This document shows positions 21,017-30,013 of a stretch of DNA of 40,224 nucleotides, one piece after another (within the stretch, counting starts at the first letter, position 1; each line of letters opens with the position of its first letter). Position numbers and translations under genes: made by a program. The DNA is from Tritrichomonas foetus (lineage: Eukaryota > Parabasalia > Tritrichomonadida > Tritrichomonadidae). The stretch is from assembly GCA_001839685.1 (NCBI GenBank), contig MLAK01000994.1, forward strand, positions 1-40,224, written 5' to 3'. Below the pieces are notes generated by a model that worked only from the letters and a program-made list of their open reading frames with translations, made no database searches and was not told where the DNA came from.

Positions 21017-21691
21017 AACAAATCATTCTAAATAAACTTTTTCTATGTTTATATATTCATATCACTCGTTAATATTAAATGAATGGATTATTTTTTCTGT
21101 TATTATATGGTCATATATTCTGAGTGTTGGGTCAAATAAATTCAGGAAAAGTTATTGTCTCAAAGGACTTTTTTTCATAATGTTGAAACATCAACAAAAT
21201 CTGGAGATTATTAAGAATATTTGATAATTCAATAGTATCAAAGTATTTTATTGATAATAAGAGTAAGCGTCTGATATTCACAAAGAAAGATGAAAAACAA
21301 AAGAATGAAAGATTTATTTCCAAAATCAAACAACTTTTATAATATTAATATGGTTAAAAAAAGGTGTCAATTCATTGCCCCAATCATTTCCCAGAAACTT
21401 TGATTTATTCACTTGACTATATTACTATTCATGAGAAATGTATGTGTTTAATTCAAAGCATTTTCCTTTTGAAAAGAGAGTTAATGATAAATAATTTTGA
21501 AGAAAGTGGTTGACAATCATTGATTGATTGATCAAAGTATTATTCCATATTCAATAATCCAAGATGTGAATGCATTTCCACCATAATAATTTCACATTAT
21601 TCTTAATTTCTATTTTCATATTGAGATCTGAATTCGAAGAAATACTTAAATGATTTGTGCAAATGAAAACTTATAATTTGTTATAGATATA
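21017..21691. other. intergenic region, nothing recognised
   Basis: AT-rich and stop-rich. A 65-codon minus-strand frame at 21132-21329 has no recognisable motif and no start context, so I treat it as chance or old relic. Confidence 0.4.
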
Positions 21692-22546
21692 TTACAATTC
21701 CAAATTCAATTTATATGGGGATATATTAAATCTATTAGATTCTTGAATAAGAACTGCAACGTAATTCTGTTTAGTTTCAATTTGGGGACGAGAACGTTTA
21801 AGTGCCCCTTCAGTTAAACTTGTTTGTTTGAGTTCTTCGATTTCATAATTTAATTCATCAATTAAATCACGTGTTTCTAGTAAAGTTTGAATTATTTTTC
21901 GTTTGGTTTCAATTCGTTGTGCATTAAAATCAGGTGGCAATGATCGTAATTTTTTGATTAGCATTTGCATTTTAGCAGGCATTGAATGTGTTATTTTCGT
22001 CATTGCAGAATTAACAAAAATTATATCAAGTTTTACATTTCGTTGGATTTGTGAAGGTGTCAAAATTTGAAGAATAAAAGTTTCATAAGAAGATTGGAGC
22101 TCTTGACATTTTTTGAGCTTATTTGATATAATAGAATTTTGAGCTGCAATTTCGTTATTCTCTCTAAGTAATTTACCAAGCTGTTTCTCAAGTTTGCTTG
22201 ATTCTTCGACTAAAAATCGATTTTCCCTTTTGATTTGGCGAAGTTCTTTCAAAGTTTCTGATGCACTTGATAGCATTTGAACTGTGTTATCGACATCGTA
22301 CATGTTATTTCCATGATTTTCTTCTTGTCGTAAAATATTATCGTTTAATTTAAGTCTGAGAAGAGCGATTTCCCTCCGATACGCTCCATTGGCTGATTCA
22401 AGTTCATGAACACGCTCTTGAAGTGCTTTGATGGCTGAAGCAAGAATTGGATTCTTTTCTTCTTCCATTTGAAAATCTGTACGTTTAAGATAGATAGATA
22501 CACAAATAGAAATATTTTTTCCCTTCAAAACTTGATATGTCATCAT
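21692..22546 (-). CDS. coiled-coil protein
   Basis: The longest frame codes for 284 residues. The recognisably helical, charged protein begins at MEEEKNPILASAIKALQERV, whose Met is at 22466-22468. That would give 258 residues, and the 26 extra residues (LKGKNISICVSIYLK) look less protein-like. Against this, a minus-strand TCACA at 22578-22582 sits about 34 bases before the longer start. The body is coiled coil at about residues 28-160 (HELESANGAYRREIALLRLK, LVEESSKLEKQLGKLLRE). A helical segment around SQIQRNVKLDIIFV and a second coiled coil (LETRDLIDELNYEIEELKQ) follow, and then a short tail with RSRPQIETKQNYVAVLI. No enzyme motif is seen. It is tightly divergent with the next gene. A structural or adaptor role is a guess. 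Confidence 0.75.
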   Translation of the reverse strand: MMTYQVLKGKNISICVSIYLKRTDFQMEEEKNPILASAIKALQERVHELESANGAYRREIALLRLKLNDNILRQEENHGNNMYDVDNTVQMLSSASETLKELRQIKRENRFLVEESSKLEKQLGKLLRENNEIAAQNSIISNKLKKCQELQSSYETFILQILTPSQIQRNVKLDIIFVNSAMTKITHSMPAKMQMLIKKLRSLPPDFNAQRIETKRKIIQTLLETRDLIDELNYEIEELKQTSLTEGALKRSRPQIETKQNYVAVLIQESNRFNISPYKLNLEL

Positions 22547-22588
22547 TTTTTTAATTCAATTTGTTATCTTTTTTCGTTGTGATTCGAA
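22547..22588. promoter_or_regulatory. very short bidirectional promoter
   Basis: Only 42 bases separate the two divergent start codons if the longer minus-strand start is used, or 120 if the shorter is used. Minus-strand TCACA (22582 to 22578) fits the initiator, and plus-strand TCGAA (22584-22588) abuts the ATG at 22589. The two elements are one base apart. Confidence 0.45.
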
Positions 22589-24007
22589 ATGAAGTGGCGG
22601 AACGCCACGAAATCATTGGATCTTCAGAAAGAATCACAAGATAGTCAAACTCCTCAGTCTTTATGCCGAAAATCCACTTTTTCTAAACCAAATCATGCGC
22701 CTTTAATTCCAATGAAATCTTTTGACGAAAAGCCTGAAAAAGTTGATCCAATTGAAAGTGGTAGTGATGAAATTAACAATAGTGAATTAAATAACAATGA
22801 TCAAGAATGTAATTCAAAAAGTCAAATTCATCAAATTGAAATGAATGATGATTTTCCAATTTTGCCCGTTTTTAGTTTGAAAAGAAAGAAAGAAGTTCAC
22901 ATGAATAGTGTGCAAGATATTTCAACAAAAAGAAAAGATTTTACTATTTCATCATTGAAAAAAACTGGAAATCAAATTCATGAAGATGACATTGAAATAA
23001 TTGATTTTGATGACAAAATTATGAATGATGAACCTAGGAATAACAATATTTTGAATAGTTTAAATAAAACTAAAAGGATAGAAAAAATTGAAATTGAAAA
23101 TTCCAATGATTATTCTGATTCTGATCATCAGAAAACACCAATTGAAAATAATTTTATGTTTGCGCAATCAATGGGGAAAGGGGAAAATATTTCATCGGTC
23201 GAGTCTTCAGATGAAAGCGATTTTTTAACAAATGAAAAAAACTCGAAATATCATCATTCTAATGAAAAAAATAACTCGAATATTGCCCACCTGAACAATA
23301 TTGATTATACTACTAATATTTTGAGTAACCACAATGATGATCAAATCGAAAAATATGACCCAACTGATTCTGATGATGATGAACCCATTTCACATGAAAA
23401 ACGTTTTTTTATCAATCAAAAACCAGAAATCCTTGAAGAAATTGAATCTGAGAATGAAGAAATATTCCAAAAACTGAAAAGACCAATTCCAGAAGAAATT
23501 GACGAAGAAATAGAACATGAAAATTTCAATGAAAACAATCATGAAATTGATCAAATAAATGATGATCATATTCAAATGGGTTCACAAGAAAAACACTCCC
23601 AAATTTCCACAGATGAATTTTCAAGTCAAGAATCACTCGATTTCGATGAAGATGCTCAGAATGAAGATTCTTTTGGATTTCACAACTTCCAGAACAATGA
23701 AGAAATTGATAGTAATGTTTCTAATGATTTCTTTCATCAACAAAAAGTTGTTTTTGAATTTCTTGAAGAAGAAACAAACGATCTCGATGTTTGGCTTTTT
23801 GAATATATGCGTGTATTTAAAGTGAGAACAGTTGATTCACAAATTGATGAATTGACCGAAGATGTTTATAGAATTGTGGTTAGAAGCCGTGATGTTTCTC
23901 ATGTTAAAAAAGTGGGGGATCATTTTGTAATGGGTGTTCCATATCATTTGTATCAATATAATAACAATTTGTATTTAATTGCTCCTTGCGTAACTGATGC
24001 TTTCTAG
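22589..24007 (+). CDS. acidic, largely disordered protein with a C-terminal globular domain
   Basis: A 472-residue protein. Residues 1 to about 385 are Asn/Asp/Glu/Ser-rich with short acidic stretches (DSDDDEPISHEKR, EEIESENEEIFQK, SQESLDFDEDAQNED) and are probably disordered. Several IEIID- and IDFDD-like acidic hydrophobic patches occur (DIEIIDFDDKI at about residue 133). The last ~80 residues look folded: DLDVWLFEYMRVFKVRTVDS, then YRIVVRSRDVSHVKKVGDHF, then VMGVPYHLYQYNNNLYLIAP, ending VTDAF. I do not recognise this domain. Its beta-rich pattern could be a small barrel or a dimerisation module. No enzyme motif is present. A nuclear scaffold or regulator would fit the composition, but that is a guess. 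The start is marked by TCGAA directly before the ATG. Confidence 0.75.
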   Translation: MKWRNATKSLDLQKESQDSQTPQSLCRKSTFSKPNHAPLIPMKSFDEKPEKVDPIESGSDEINNSELNNNDQECNSKSQIHQIEMNDDFPILPVFSLKRKKEVHMNSVQDISTKRKDFTISSLKKTGNQIHEDDIEIIDFDDKIMNDEPRNNNILNSLNKTKRIEKIEIENSNDYSDSDHQKTPIENNFMFAQSMGKGENISSVESSDESDFLTNEKNSKYHHSNEKNNSNIAHLNNIDYTTNILSNHNDDQIEKYDPTDSDDDEPISHEKRFFINQKPEILEEIESENEEIFQKLKRPIPEEIDEEIEHENFNENNHEIDQINDDHIQMGSQEKHSQISTDEFSSQESLDFDEDAQNEDSFGFHNFQNNEEIDSNVSNDFFHQQKVVFEFLEEETNDLDVWLFEYMRVFKVRTVDSQIDELTEDVYRIVVRSRDVSHVKKVGDHFVMGVPYHLYQYNNNLYLIAPCVTDAF

Positions 24008-24258
24008 AATGTTGTAGAATAAATGTTTGTATATTTCTTTTCTCAACATAATTTGTTTGTTTTGTAGATATTTACGTTTCAGTATAGTTACCCGAAAATT
24101 TAAGTGAACGGAATTATTAATCTAACAAAAGCTAAATAATTATTTTTTTATCTTTAAATAAAAACCGCATTTATTCATGCTATGATATAATATATATATA
24201 TAGATATGTATAGATTGTATTGTTGTCTATATTCCTATCGGAAGATATATGAAACTCT
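24008..24258. other. 3' ends of convergent genes
   Basis: Lies between the ends of the plus-strand acidic gene and the minus-strand kinase. It includes a TATATA run near 24189-24202 and several TAAA/AATAAA-like words on both strands. Confidence 0.35.
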
Positions 24259-24614
24259 TCACACCATTGGCATACGATAGTCTTCTTCTGTCACACCAAT
24301 GATGTCATTTGGAAGGTCAAGGACTTTCGCTAGTTCTGATTCAATTGGTGTCGCTTTGCATCCAACATCAAACCATGGATGCTTTAATGCTTGGGATGCA
24401 GTAAGTCTCATTCTTGGATTCACACAAATCAACTTTTTAATAAGATCTTTTGCATCATTTGATACATTTTGCCAAACTGGTTCATTAAAGTTGTATTTTC
24501 CAAGTAAAATGGCAATATTCCTCTCTTTCACAGATGTTGTTGGCCACGGTGTGTGACCTGAAAGCATTTCATAAAGGCAAACTCCCATTGACCACATATC
24601 AATAGCTGATGAAT
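24259..24614 (-). CDS. serine/threonine protein kinase, exon 2
   Basis: Second exon of the split kinase gene (the protein starts at 25446). The exon begins after the AG at 24616-24615. Joining its first two bases to the last base of exon 1 makes a Tyr codon. The reading then continues SSAIDMWSMGVCLYEMLSGH, the standard subdomain IX (DxWSxGV). KDLIKKLICVNPRMRLTASQ carries the conserved Arg of subdomain XI, and ALKHPWF closes the kinase fold. A ~37-residue tail ends DYRMPMV. Without exon 1 this part has no catalytic residues, so the two must be spliced to work. The complete product is 313 residues. Confidence 0.85.
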
Positions 24615-24860
24615 CTATGAGTTAGAAAATATAAAAATAATAAGTTTTCTTTTTCATTTTTCTCCAAAAAAATCAATCAATTCTATCATTTCAACTTGAA
24701 ATTTTCAAGGTTAAAGAAAAATATATATATAGAAACACTCCATCTCGAAAGAAAAGGAAGTATTTTCTATAACTTTTTATCGTCATTTCTTTTGGTTATT
24801 TTTCTGTGAAATGATTGAAAAGTGAAGAAAAACTAAAAGAAAACTCAAAAAAATACATAC
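24615..24860 (-). other. spliceosomal intron in the kinase gene
   Basis: A 246-base intron on the minus strand. The 5' site is GTATGT (24860 to 24855). The 3' end is CTAACTCATAG (24625 to 24615), with the CTAAC branch motif a few bases from the AG. This resembles the known Trichomonas vaginalis layout, where GTATGT-like 5' sites pair with an ACTAACACACAG 3' block. Removal joins phase 1 exactly and fuses kinase subdomains VIII and IX. The intron holds stops in the exon 1 frame, so reading through gives a truncated kinase. Confidence 0.85.
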
Positions 24861-25446
24861 ATTTTGTTTTCGTGAATATTTCAGGTGCAGCATATTCTGG
24901 TGTCCCGATATATTCATTACCCAACTCACCATAAGCGAGTCTTTGGGCATATCCGAAATCAGTTAGTCGAACAAGTGGATTGTTTAAATCTGGGTTAAAC
25001 ACCAAAAAGTTGCCTGTTTTGATGTCCCTGTGAATTACACTTAATGAATGTGTGTAATTCAATCCATCCAATAATTGATGAAACATTTCGCGAGCTGTTG
25101 ACTCTGGTAGACCGTTAGGGAAATGCGAATGAATAATGCAATATAAGCATCTGTATGGTGTATAATCGATAACGATAACGTGGAATTGCTTGTATTCAAA
25201 ATCGTCATAAATTTTGATGATATTTGGATGGTTGCAACAACTCGTGATGCTTACTTCATTTTCAATACGATATTCTTTACCGACAAATCGCTTGATAAAC
25301 TTTAAGACTTTTTTCGAACCGTCGCACAAATCTGTAGAAAGAAAAAGAATTGATGTAGGTGTTACAAGAAGGATGTAATCGAGTCTGTAGTTGTCATTAA
25401 TGATATCGTTCTCGTGAGGAAGTGGAGTATCAGCGGTAAAGTACAT
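24861..25446 (-). CDS. serine/threonine protein kinase, exon 1
   Basis: First 195 residues of a 313-residue protein kinase, likely CAMK/AGC-like in shape. Visible parts are the ATP Lys (VLKFIK, Lys49), the helix C Glu in ENEVSI (Glu64), and HPNIIKIYDDF. The catalytic loop is HRDIKTGNFLVF (Asp141, Lys143, Asn146), the metal site is DFGYA (Asp163), and the activation segment ends GTPEYAAPEIF. All residues needed for catalysis are present. The glycine-rich loop is not: where GxGxxG is expected the protein reads LLVTPTSILFL. The exon ends in the middle of a codon at 24861. The start at 25446 is directly preceded by ACGAA. The substrate is unknown. Confidence 0.88.
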
Positions 25447-26571
25447 TTCGTTGCGTTAAAAACTTTGTAATGTTTAGGTTAATTTTTGAATAATAATATT
25501 GAATTTTTTGAATCATATTAAATTTTGATTGAATGACAAATCATGCAAAATTTAATCCATTCAAAATTGAGAGAAAGAGATAGATAGAATCACTTTGTTA
25601 TTTGACAATTTTAATCGTAATTTTCACCTAAAAATGTCATTTAGATGAAAATTTCTTCGCCTATTTGGTCAGAACAATAAGCCGTTAATGACCGAAGAAC
25701 TATTGAATGTGGAAAAATAATGGGATCTAAAATTGATAAGGTTATTGATAAATTTTCTAGGCGTTTAAAGTTATAATTGGTCATAGTAAAGAAGAATTAC
25801 ATTAAATTGAATGACTTACGTTTATATTGAATCTTTCAATCGCACTTTTATAATTGTCCGGCAAAATATCTAAAATAATGAGTGGCACAAATTATCATTA
25901 GTCATAATAACATTAGTGTAAGTCGAATAGTAAGACTGAATGATGATTAAATACATTATTAAACAATATATAGCTTCATTTGAAAAAATTAAAAAGTGAT
26001 GAATATCCATATGACTGAACGTCTGTCAAATGTTATTCTCAATGATGGACATTACCTACTAAGGCTTACCAAGATTATATATCATATAAAATTTAATAAA
26101 AATAAAAACAAGACCATAAAAACCATGTTCATAAAATGGTTTTCATCGTGAACATTTAAGGTCAAATGAAAAGTCAAATTAATAAAAAGTGTTCACAGAA
26201 AAACTGGTCACACTTTCAATATCAGAGTCAATTATATATAACTGTTTGATTTGCAAGTTTAATTTTTATGGAATATATAGCCTTACACTTATGAAGCATT
26301 GAAATCATAGGAGCTATTCATGAAACATAATGCATTAATATTATTGAGCATTCATTAAAATCAGTCGCTCATTAACAAATAGATGAAAACTTTAAGAGTT
26401 TAGATTTCCCTTCATCAGCAAATTTGTCTTCGTCGCCCATAGATAAACATACTTCAACGGCCATTTATGAACACAAAAAAATGGGGAAAGAACAAAAATT
26501 GAAAGCATAAATCGTCAATCAACTCGTTATTTTAGAATTCACAATTTTCCGATTTTGGCGCACAATTAGAA
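25447..26571. other. long intergenic region
   Basis: No gene, tRNA or ordered repeat is recognised in these 1.1 kb, which serve as the shared upstream region of two divergent genes. ACGAA (25451 to 25447, minus) abuts the kinase start. TCACA at 26539-26543 could be the initiator of the STPGR gene, with a leader of about 31 bases. Confidence 0.45.
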
Positions 26572-28017
26572 ATGTCATGGGGTCTTTTTTCTGAGCGATT
26601 ATTTAGTTTAGCAAATAAAAACACACCAGAATCTATTGGACCAGGAAAATATGACACAATGCCACATATCGGAAATGATAAATCCATGAAAGTGCCATTT
26701 AATAATGGCGCTCCGCCACCCAAAGATCCATACGCAAAAAATCCGGGCCCTGGCGCATACGAGCCCAAAAAAGTGGAATACGGAAACAAAAATTATTCGA
26801 GTGTATTTGATTCAAAAACCAAAAGGAAAGCTTATACGGAAAATACGATTAGGAATCCATCGCCTACTGCTTACTCGCATTTGGATTCGTGGATGCCTGA
26901 GCCACCAGCCATTCCCAAAAAGGATCTTCCCAGATATAAAATTCCATCTGGTTTTGTCGGTCAAAATGTGACAGGCTATATTGAAAATGAAACAGGTGAA
27001 ATGGTCCCAGTTAAAAAGCCATTCCATGACCAAACATATTTAGGGCCAGGATATTATGATCCAGAATTGCCATCAAAAGAAAATCCACCTGTTTCCCTTG
27101 AAATGTCAGCTAATCGCGATTTATATGGAATACCGCCAGACGTCCCAGGGCCTGGCGCATATCATCCAATTCACAGAGATACGCGAATTCCAACTGTTAT
27201 TGCAGAAAGGCCAAAAGAAAAAGTTGTTTACACTAATCGGCCAATGTACACAGGACCGCGCGTTTGGACATCCCTTGCAAATGAAACAAACGCATGCTTC
27301 AAAACTCGAGGCACCAGGCATATCTTTCCACCAGGTGATCCAACGCCTGATCCGACTGCTTACGACATGACTCTTCCACAATCCAAGAAGCATGGCGATT
27401 TGTCAAGCTTTGGCGTAAAGTCAGATCGGCCGCCAATTCATAATCCTGATGATAACCCTGGGCCCGGTACCTATAATGTGAAAGGACCTAAATGGGTGAA
27501 GAAAGGAAAACCAACTACCGCTAAAGCTATACATAAAGATGTCATACCAACTGCTTATGTTCCTGGTCCAGGTGCGTATGATCCTGTCCCCACGCCTAAA
27601 AAGCGACCTGATAATCGTCCAAATTCCGTGTTTTCAAGTAAAACTGCAAGAACATATTCATCGGAAACACTTCCACCAGGCCCAGGCAAATATACACCAT
27701 ATATGAAACCCCTCCTGAAAGAGGATCCAAAGAATAAAAAGTTACACTTCACTGATGTTCAGAAACATCAACCACCAAACATTGAAGAATCGAGATTTCC
27801 TGCTTTTGGAAATTGGTTTGCTTCAATTAAGAAGGATCTACCTGGTCCTGATCAATACCAGCATATTGAAAGTGATTTAAGTAAAGGAAGAACTATTCCT
27901 CTATCACCGAGATTTGAGATTACTCATAAAAATCGTGATCCAGGACCAGGTGCATATGACATTACACACAAAACAATGCTTAGACATTCATTTAATTCAT
28001 CAATTCCAAACTATTAA
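26572..28017 (+). CDS. SHIPPO/STPGR-repeat (outer dense fibre-like) protein
   Basis: A 481-residue protein built from PGPGxY repeats, the signature of the SHIPPO-1/ODF3 family, which associates with microtubules of axonemes and other stable arrays. About eleven units are visible: GPGKYD, NPGPGAYEP, SPTAYSH, GPGYYDP, VPGPGAYHP, DPTAYDM, NPGPGTYNV, VPGPGAYDP, PPGPGKYTP, LPGPDQYQH and DPGPGAYDI. Spacing is irregular, 30-80 residues. Units 3, 6 and 10 have lost the PGPG core but keep the Pro and Tyr. Between units the sequence is Lys/Pro-rich, and SSKTARTYSSETLPPGPG-like segments match the usual 'FGxxxR...PGPGxY' context. In a trichomonad it would be expected on flagellar, axostyle or pelta microtubules. 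That location is inferred. The gene is visibly less AT-rich than its flanks. Confidence 0.88.
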   Translation: MSWGLFSERLFSLANKNTPESIGPGKYDTMPHIGNDKSMKVPFNNGAPPPKDPYAKNPGPGAYEPKKVEYGNKNYSSVFDSKTKRKAYTENTIRNPSPTAYSHLDSWMPEPPAIPKKDLPRYKIPSGFVGQNVTGYIENETGEMVPVKKPFHDQTYLGPGYYDPELPSKENPPVSLEMSANRDLYGIPPDVPGPGAYHPIHRDTRIPTVIAERPKEKVVYTNRPMYTGPRVWTSLANETNACFKTRGTRHIFPPGDPTPDPTAYDMTLPQSKKHGDLSSFGVKSDRPPIHNPDDNPGPGTYNVKGPKWVKKGKPTTAKAIHKDVIPTAYVPGPGAYDPVPTPKKRPDNRPNSVFSSKTARTYSSETLPPGPGKYTPYMKPLLKEDPKNKKLHFTDVQKHQPPNIEESRFPAFGNWFASIKKDLPGPDQYQHIESDLSKGRTIPLSPRFEITHKNRDPGPGAYDITHKTMLRHSFNSSIPNY

Positions 28018-28231
28018 TGAAATGATCAAAATATTATTGATAGTCATGATTTTAATATGATTTAAACTTGTTTGAATTTGCTATCTTCTTTTTACGACTT
28101 TTCCTTTCCTTTTATTATATTCTTTTAACAATAACATAAATTGGTAACACTCACTTGATCATAAACATAAAAATGAAGGAATGATATAAAAAAAGGAGCG
28201 AGAAAAAAAAAGTTATTGTAGTATTTTATTA
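28018..28231. other. 3' ends of convergent genes
   Basis: Lies between the convergent STPGR and TPR genes. AT-rich, with an A9 run near 28204-28212 and several TAAA words. No gene is seen. Confidence 0.3.
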
Positions 28232-30013
28232 TTAGTCAATCTTCCAAGATTTACGAACATTAGCTTTTCTTACACCATCAATATCCTTCGCATTATCGAT
28301 GAACTCGATCACAAGTGGCTTTATAAGTAAGCCAGCCTTGCCAATAAGTGCGATTCTGAGAAGTTTATGTGTTCCGATCTGTTCAATGAATTCGAAAGCA
28401 AGATTTGGATCGAATCCTTGAAGTCCTTTGAGGATTTTAAGAATAATTTCTGCAGAAACATCACCACCAATTGCCTGGTTAATTGTTTCTGGTGTGAGTT
28501 GCTTAAGTCTTTCTGGGACTTCTTCAGCTGACATATCAATGAATGGCTTGATTTGCCTGACACGAGTTGGCTTCTTTTCTGGTGAAGCTTGTGTTTTTGG
28601 TTTTGGTTTGGGCTTTGGTTTCTCATCGAGTTCTGCATGAGAAATGATGGTATTGTCTGGCCTTGGTTGCTTCTTTGGAATTTTTGGTTCTTCTTCTGTT
28701 TTCTTTGTAGGTTCTGGTTTTGGTTCTGGCTTTGTTTCGGGCTTCGGTTCTTCGGCGACAATTTTGACTTTTGAAGCTGTTGGTTTGGGTTCTTCTGAAA
28801 CAATTTTGACTTTTGATGAAGTTGGTTTTTCTTCTTCTTCAACGACAATTTTAACCTTTGATGAAGGCTGTGAAGTTGTTGGTTGTTGAGCAGCTGGTTT
28901 CGTTTCTTCTTCTTCTGATACAATTTTGATCTTTGATGGAGCAGGTGCTGGTGTTTCTTCTGAAACAATATTTATCTTTGATGATTTTTGCTCTGCTTCT
29001 GGTGAAAATGACTTCTCTTCAATAACTTCGACTTTTGGATGCTTCTTTGGCTCTGGTGCGAATGATTTTTCTTCGACGATTTCGATTTTCGCTTCTTTTT
29101 GATTTCTTGTCTCTTCAGCTTGTGGCGAGAAGGACTTCTCTTCGATAACTTCGACTTTTGGTCGTTTTCTTGGAACTTCTTCTTCAACAACTTCGATTTT
29201 AGGTTTAACTGGTTTGGCTGGTTCCTCATCATCTTCGATGATTTTCACCTTTGGTTCAGGAACTTCGGTGATGAGGCCGTTTGCAGATATTCCGAGTTGC
29301 TCGCGAATCTTCGAAAGCTGTGTTTCGATTTCTGGAGTGCCTGGTTCGATTTCGTTTGCAACTTGGAAGTCTTCGAGGGCTGCCTGAAGCTTTCCCTGGA
29401 CCCTTCGTGCATTTCCACGTCTGATGTAGGCTTTAACGTATCTTCCGTCGAGCGAGAGTGCCTTTGTGGCATCCTTTTCACTTTCAACGTAGTTTGAAAG
29501 CTGGTAGTGCGCAGCAGCCCTGTTATTGAAGTAAATTGCATTCGATGGATCGAGTCTGATGGCTTGTGAATATTCTTTTATAGCTGATGAGTATTGTTTC
29601 TTCTTGTAGAAGTTGTTTCCCTTTTCTTTGTGTTCGGCTGCTGATTCTTTTGGATCGGCTTCATTTTCATCGAAATCTTTATACTTGCCGTCGATTTTTT
29701 GCCATTCTTCGTATGATTTTGGAGCCTTTGATGTTGCGTTTTTCTTTTGCTCGGCTGGTTTTTCAGTTGATTCTGGCTTGGAATTCGAGTCAGTGGTTTG
29801 AATTTGAACTTTCTTGGCTTTAGTAGATGTTGTTGTGGTTGCTTGGAGTCTGCTTGTGTCTGGTGGAGCATAACCAAATTTGCCTTGTTTGGCTAATTCG
29901 ATAAGTTGGTCGTCGCGTTTTTGAATTTCTGCCTCCCAAGAAACCATGTCATGAAGTTGGCTTCTTGTTTCATTTGCTTGATCACGGATCATACGCTGTA
30001 ACTCTAAAGACAT
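28232..30013 (-). CDS. TPR co-chaperone, RPAP3/SPAG1-like, with short-motif repeat array
   Basis: A 593-residue protein. A three-unit TPR domain lies at about residues 122-240. The five 'carboxylate clamp' positions that grip the EEVD tail of Hsp70/Hsp90 are all present (Lys129, Asn133, Asn164, Lys194, Arg198). A helical N-terminus (QRMIRDQANETRSQL) precedes it, and YEEWQKIDGKYKDFD just before the TPR resembles the matching piece of RPAP3/SPAG1. Residues 490-593 (PFIDMSAEEVPERLKQL to RKSWKID) form a helical domain that fits RPAP3_C, which in R2TP and dynein-assembly complexes contacts the RuvBL ring. Between them, residues 254-423 hold ten copies of a K-[VI]-x-[VI]-[VI]-x-E-E-like motif. Its neighbour the STPGR gene would fit a ciliary theme, but linkage is not evidence. 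ACGAAAG abuts the start. The protein is probably cytoplasmic. Confidence 0.85.
   Translation of the reverse strand: MSLELQRMIRDQANETRSQLHDMVSWEAEIQKRDDQLIELAKQGKFGYAPPDTSRLQATTTTSTKAKKVQIQTTDSNSKPESTEKPAEQKKNATSKAPKSYEEWQKIDGKYKDFDENEADPKESAAEHKEKGNNFYKKKQYSSAIKEYSQAIRLDPSNAIYFNNRAAAHYQLSNYVESEKDATKALSLDGRYVKAYIRRGNARRVQGKLQAALEDFQVANEIEPGTPEIETQLSKIREQLGISANGLITEVPEPKVKIIEDDEEPAKPVKPKIEVVEEEVPRKRPKVEVIEEKSFSPQAEETRNQKEAKIEIVEEKSFAPEPKKHPKVEVIEEKSFSPEAEQKSSKINIVSEETPAPAPSKIKIVSEEEETKPAAQQPTTSQPSSKVKIVVEEEEKPTSSKVKIVSEEPKPTASKVKIVAEEPKPETKPEPKPEPTKKTEEEPKIPKKQPRPDNTIISHAELDEKPKPKPKPKTQASPEKKPTRVRQIKPFIDMSAEEVPERLKQLTPETINQAIGGDVSAEIILKILKGLQGFDPNLAFEFIEQIGTHKLLRIALIGKAGLLIKPLVIEFIDNAKDIDGVRKANVRKSWKID
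28745..29257 (-). repeat. ten tandem SIM-like peptide repeats inside the TPR protein
   Basis: Coding repeat, residues about 254-423. Units read VKIIEDDEE, IEVVEEE, VEVIEEK, IEIVEEK, VEVIEEK, INIVSEE, IKIVSEEEE, VKIVVEEEE, VKIVSEE and VKIVAEE, each preceded by Lys. Spacers are Pro/Ser/Lys-rich, and three contain SFSP or SFAP. The hydrophobic-x-hydrophobic-hydrophobic plus acidic pattern is that of SUMO-interacting motifs. Confidence 0.8.

Noticed and set aside
28321..28968. 215-codon minus-strand frame within the TPR gene
   Set aside because: It is a shifted frame of the repetitive region, rich in Gln/Lys/Asn, without a start context. The main frame has recognisable domains.
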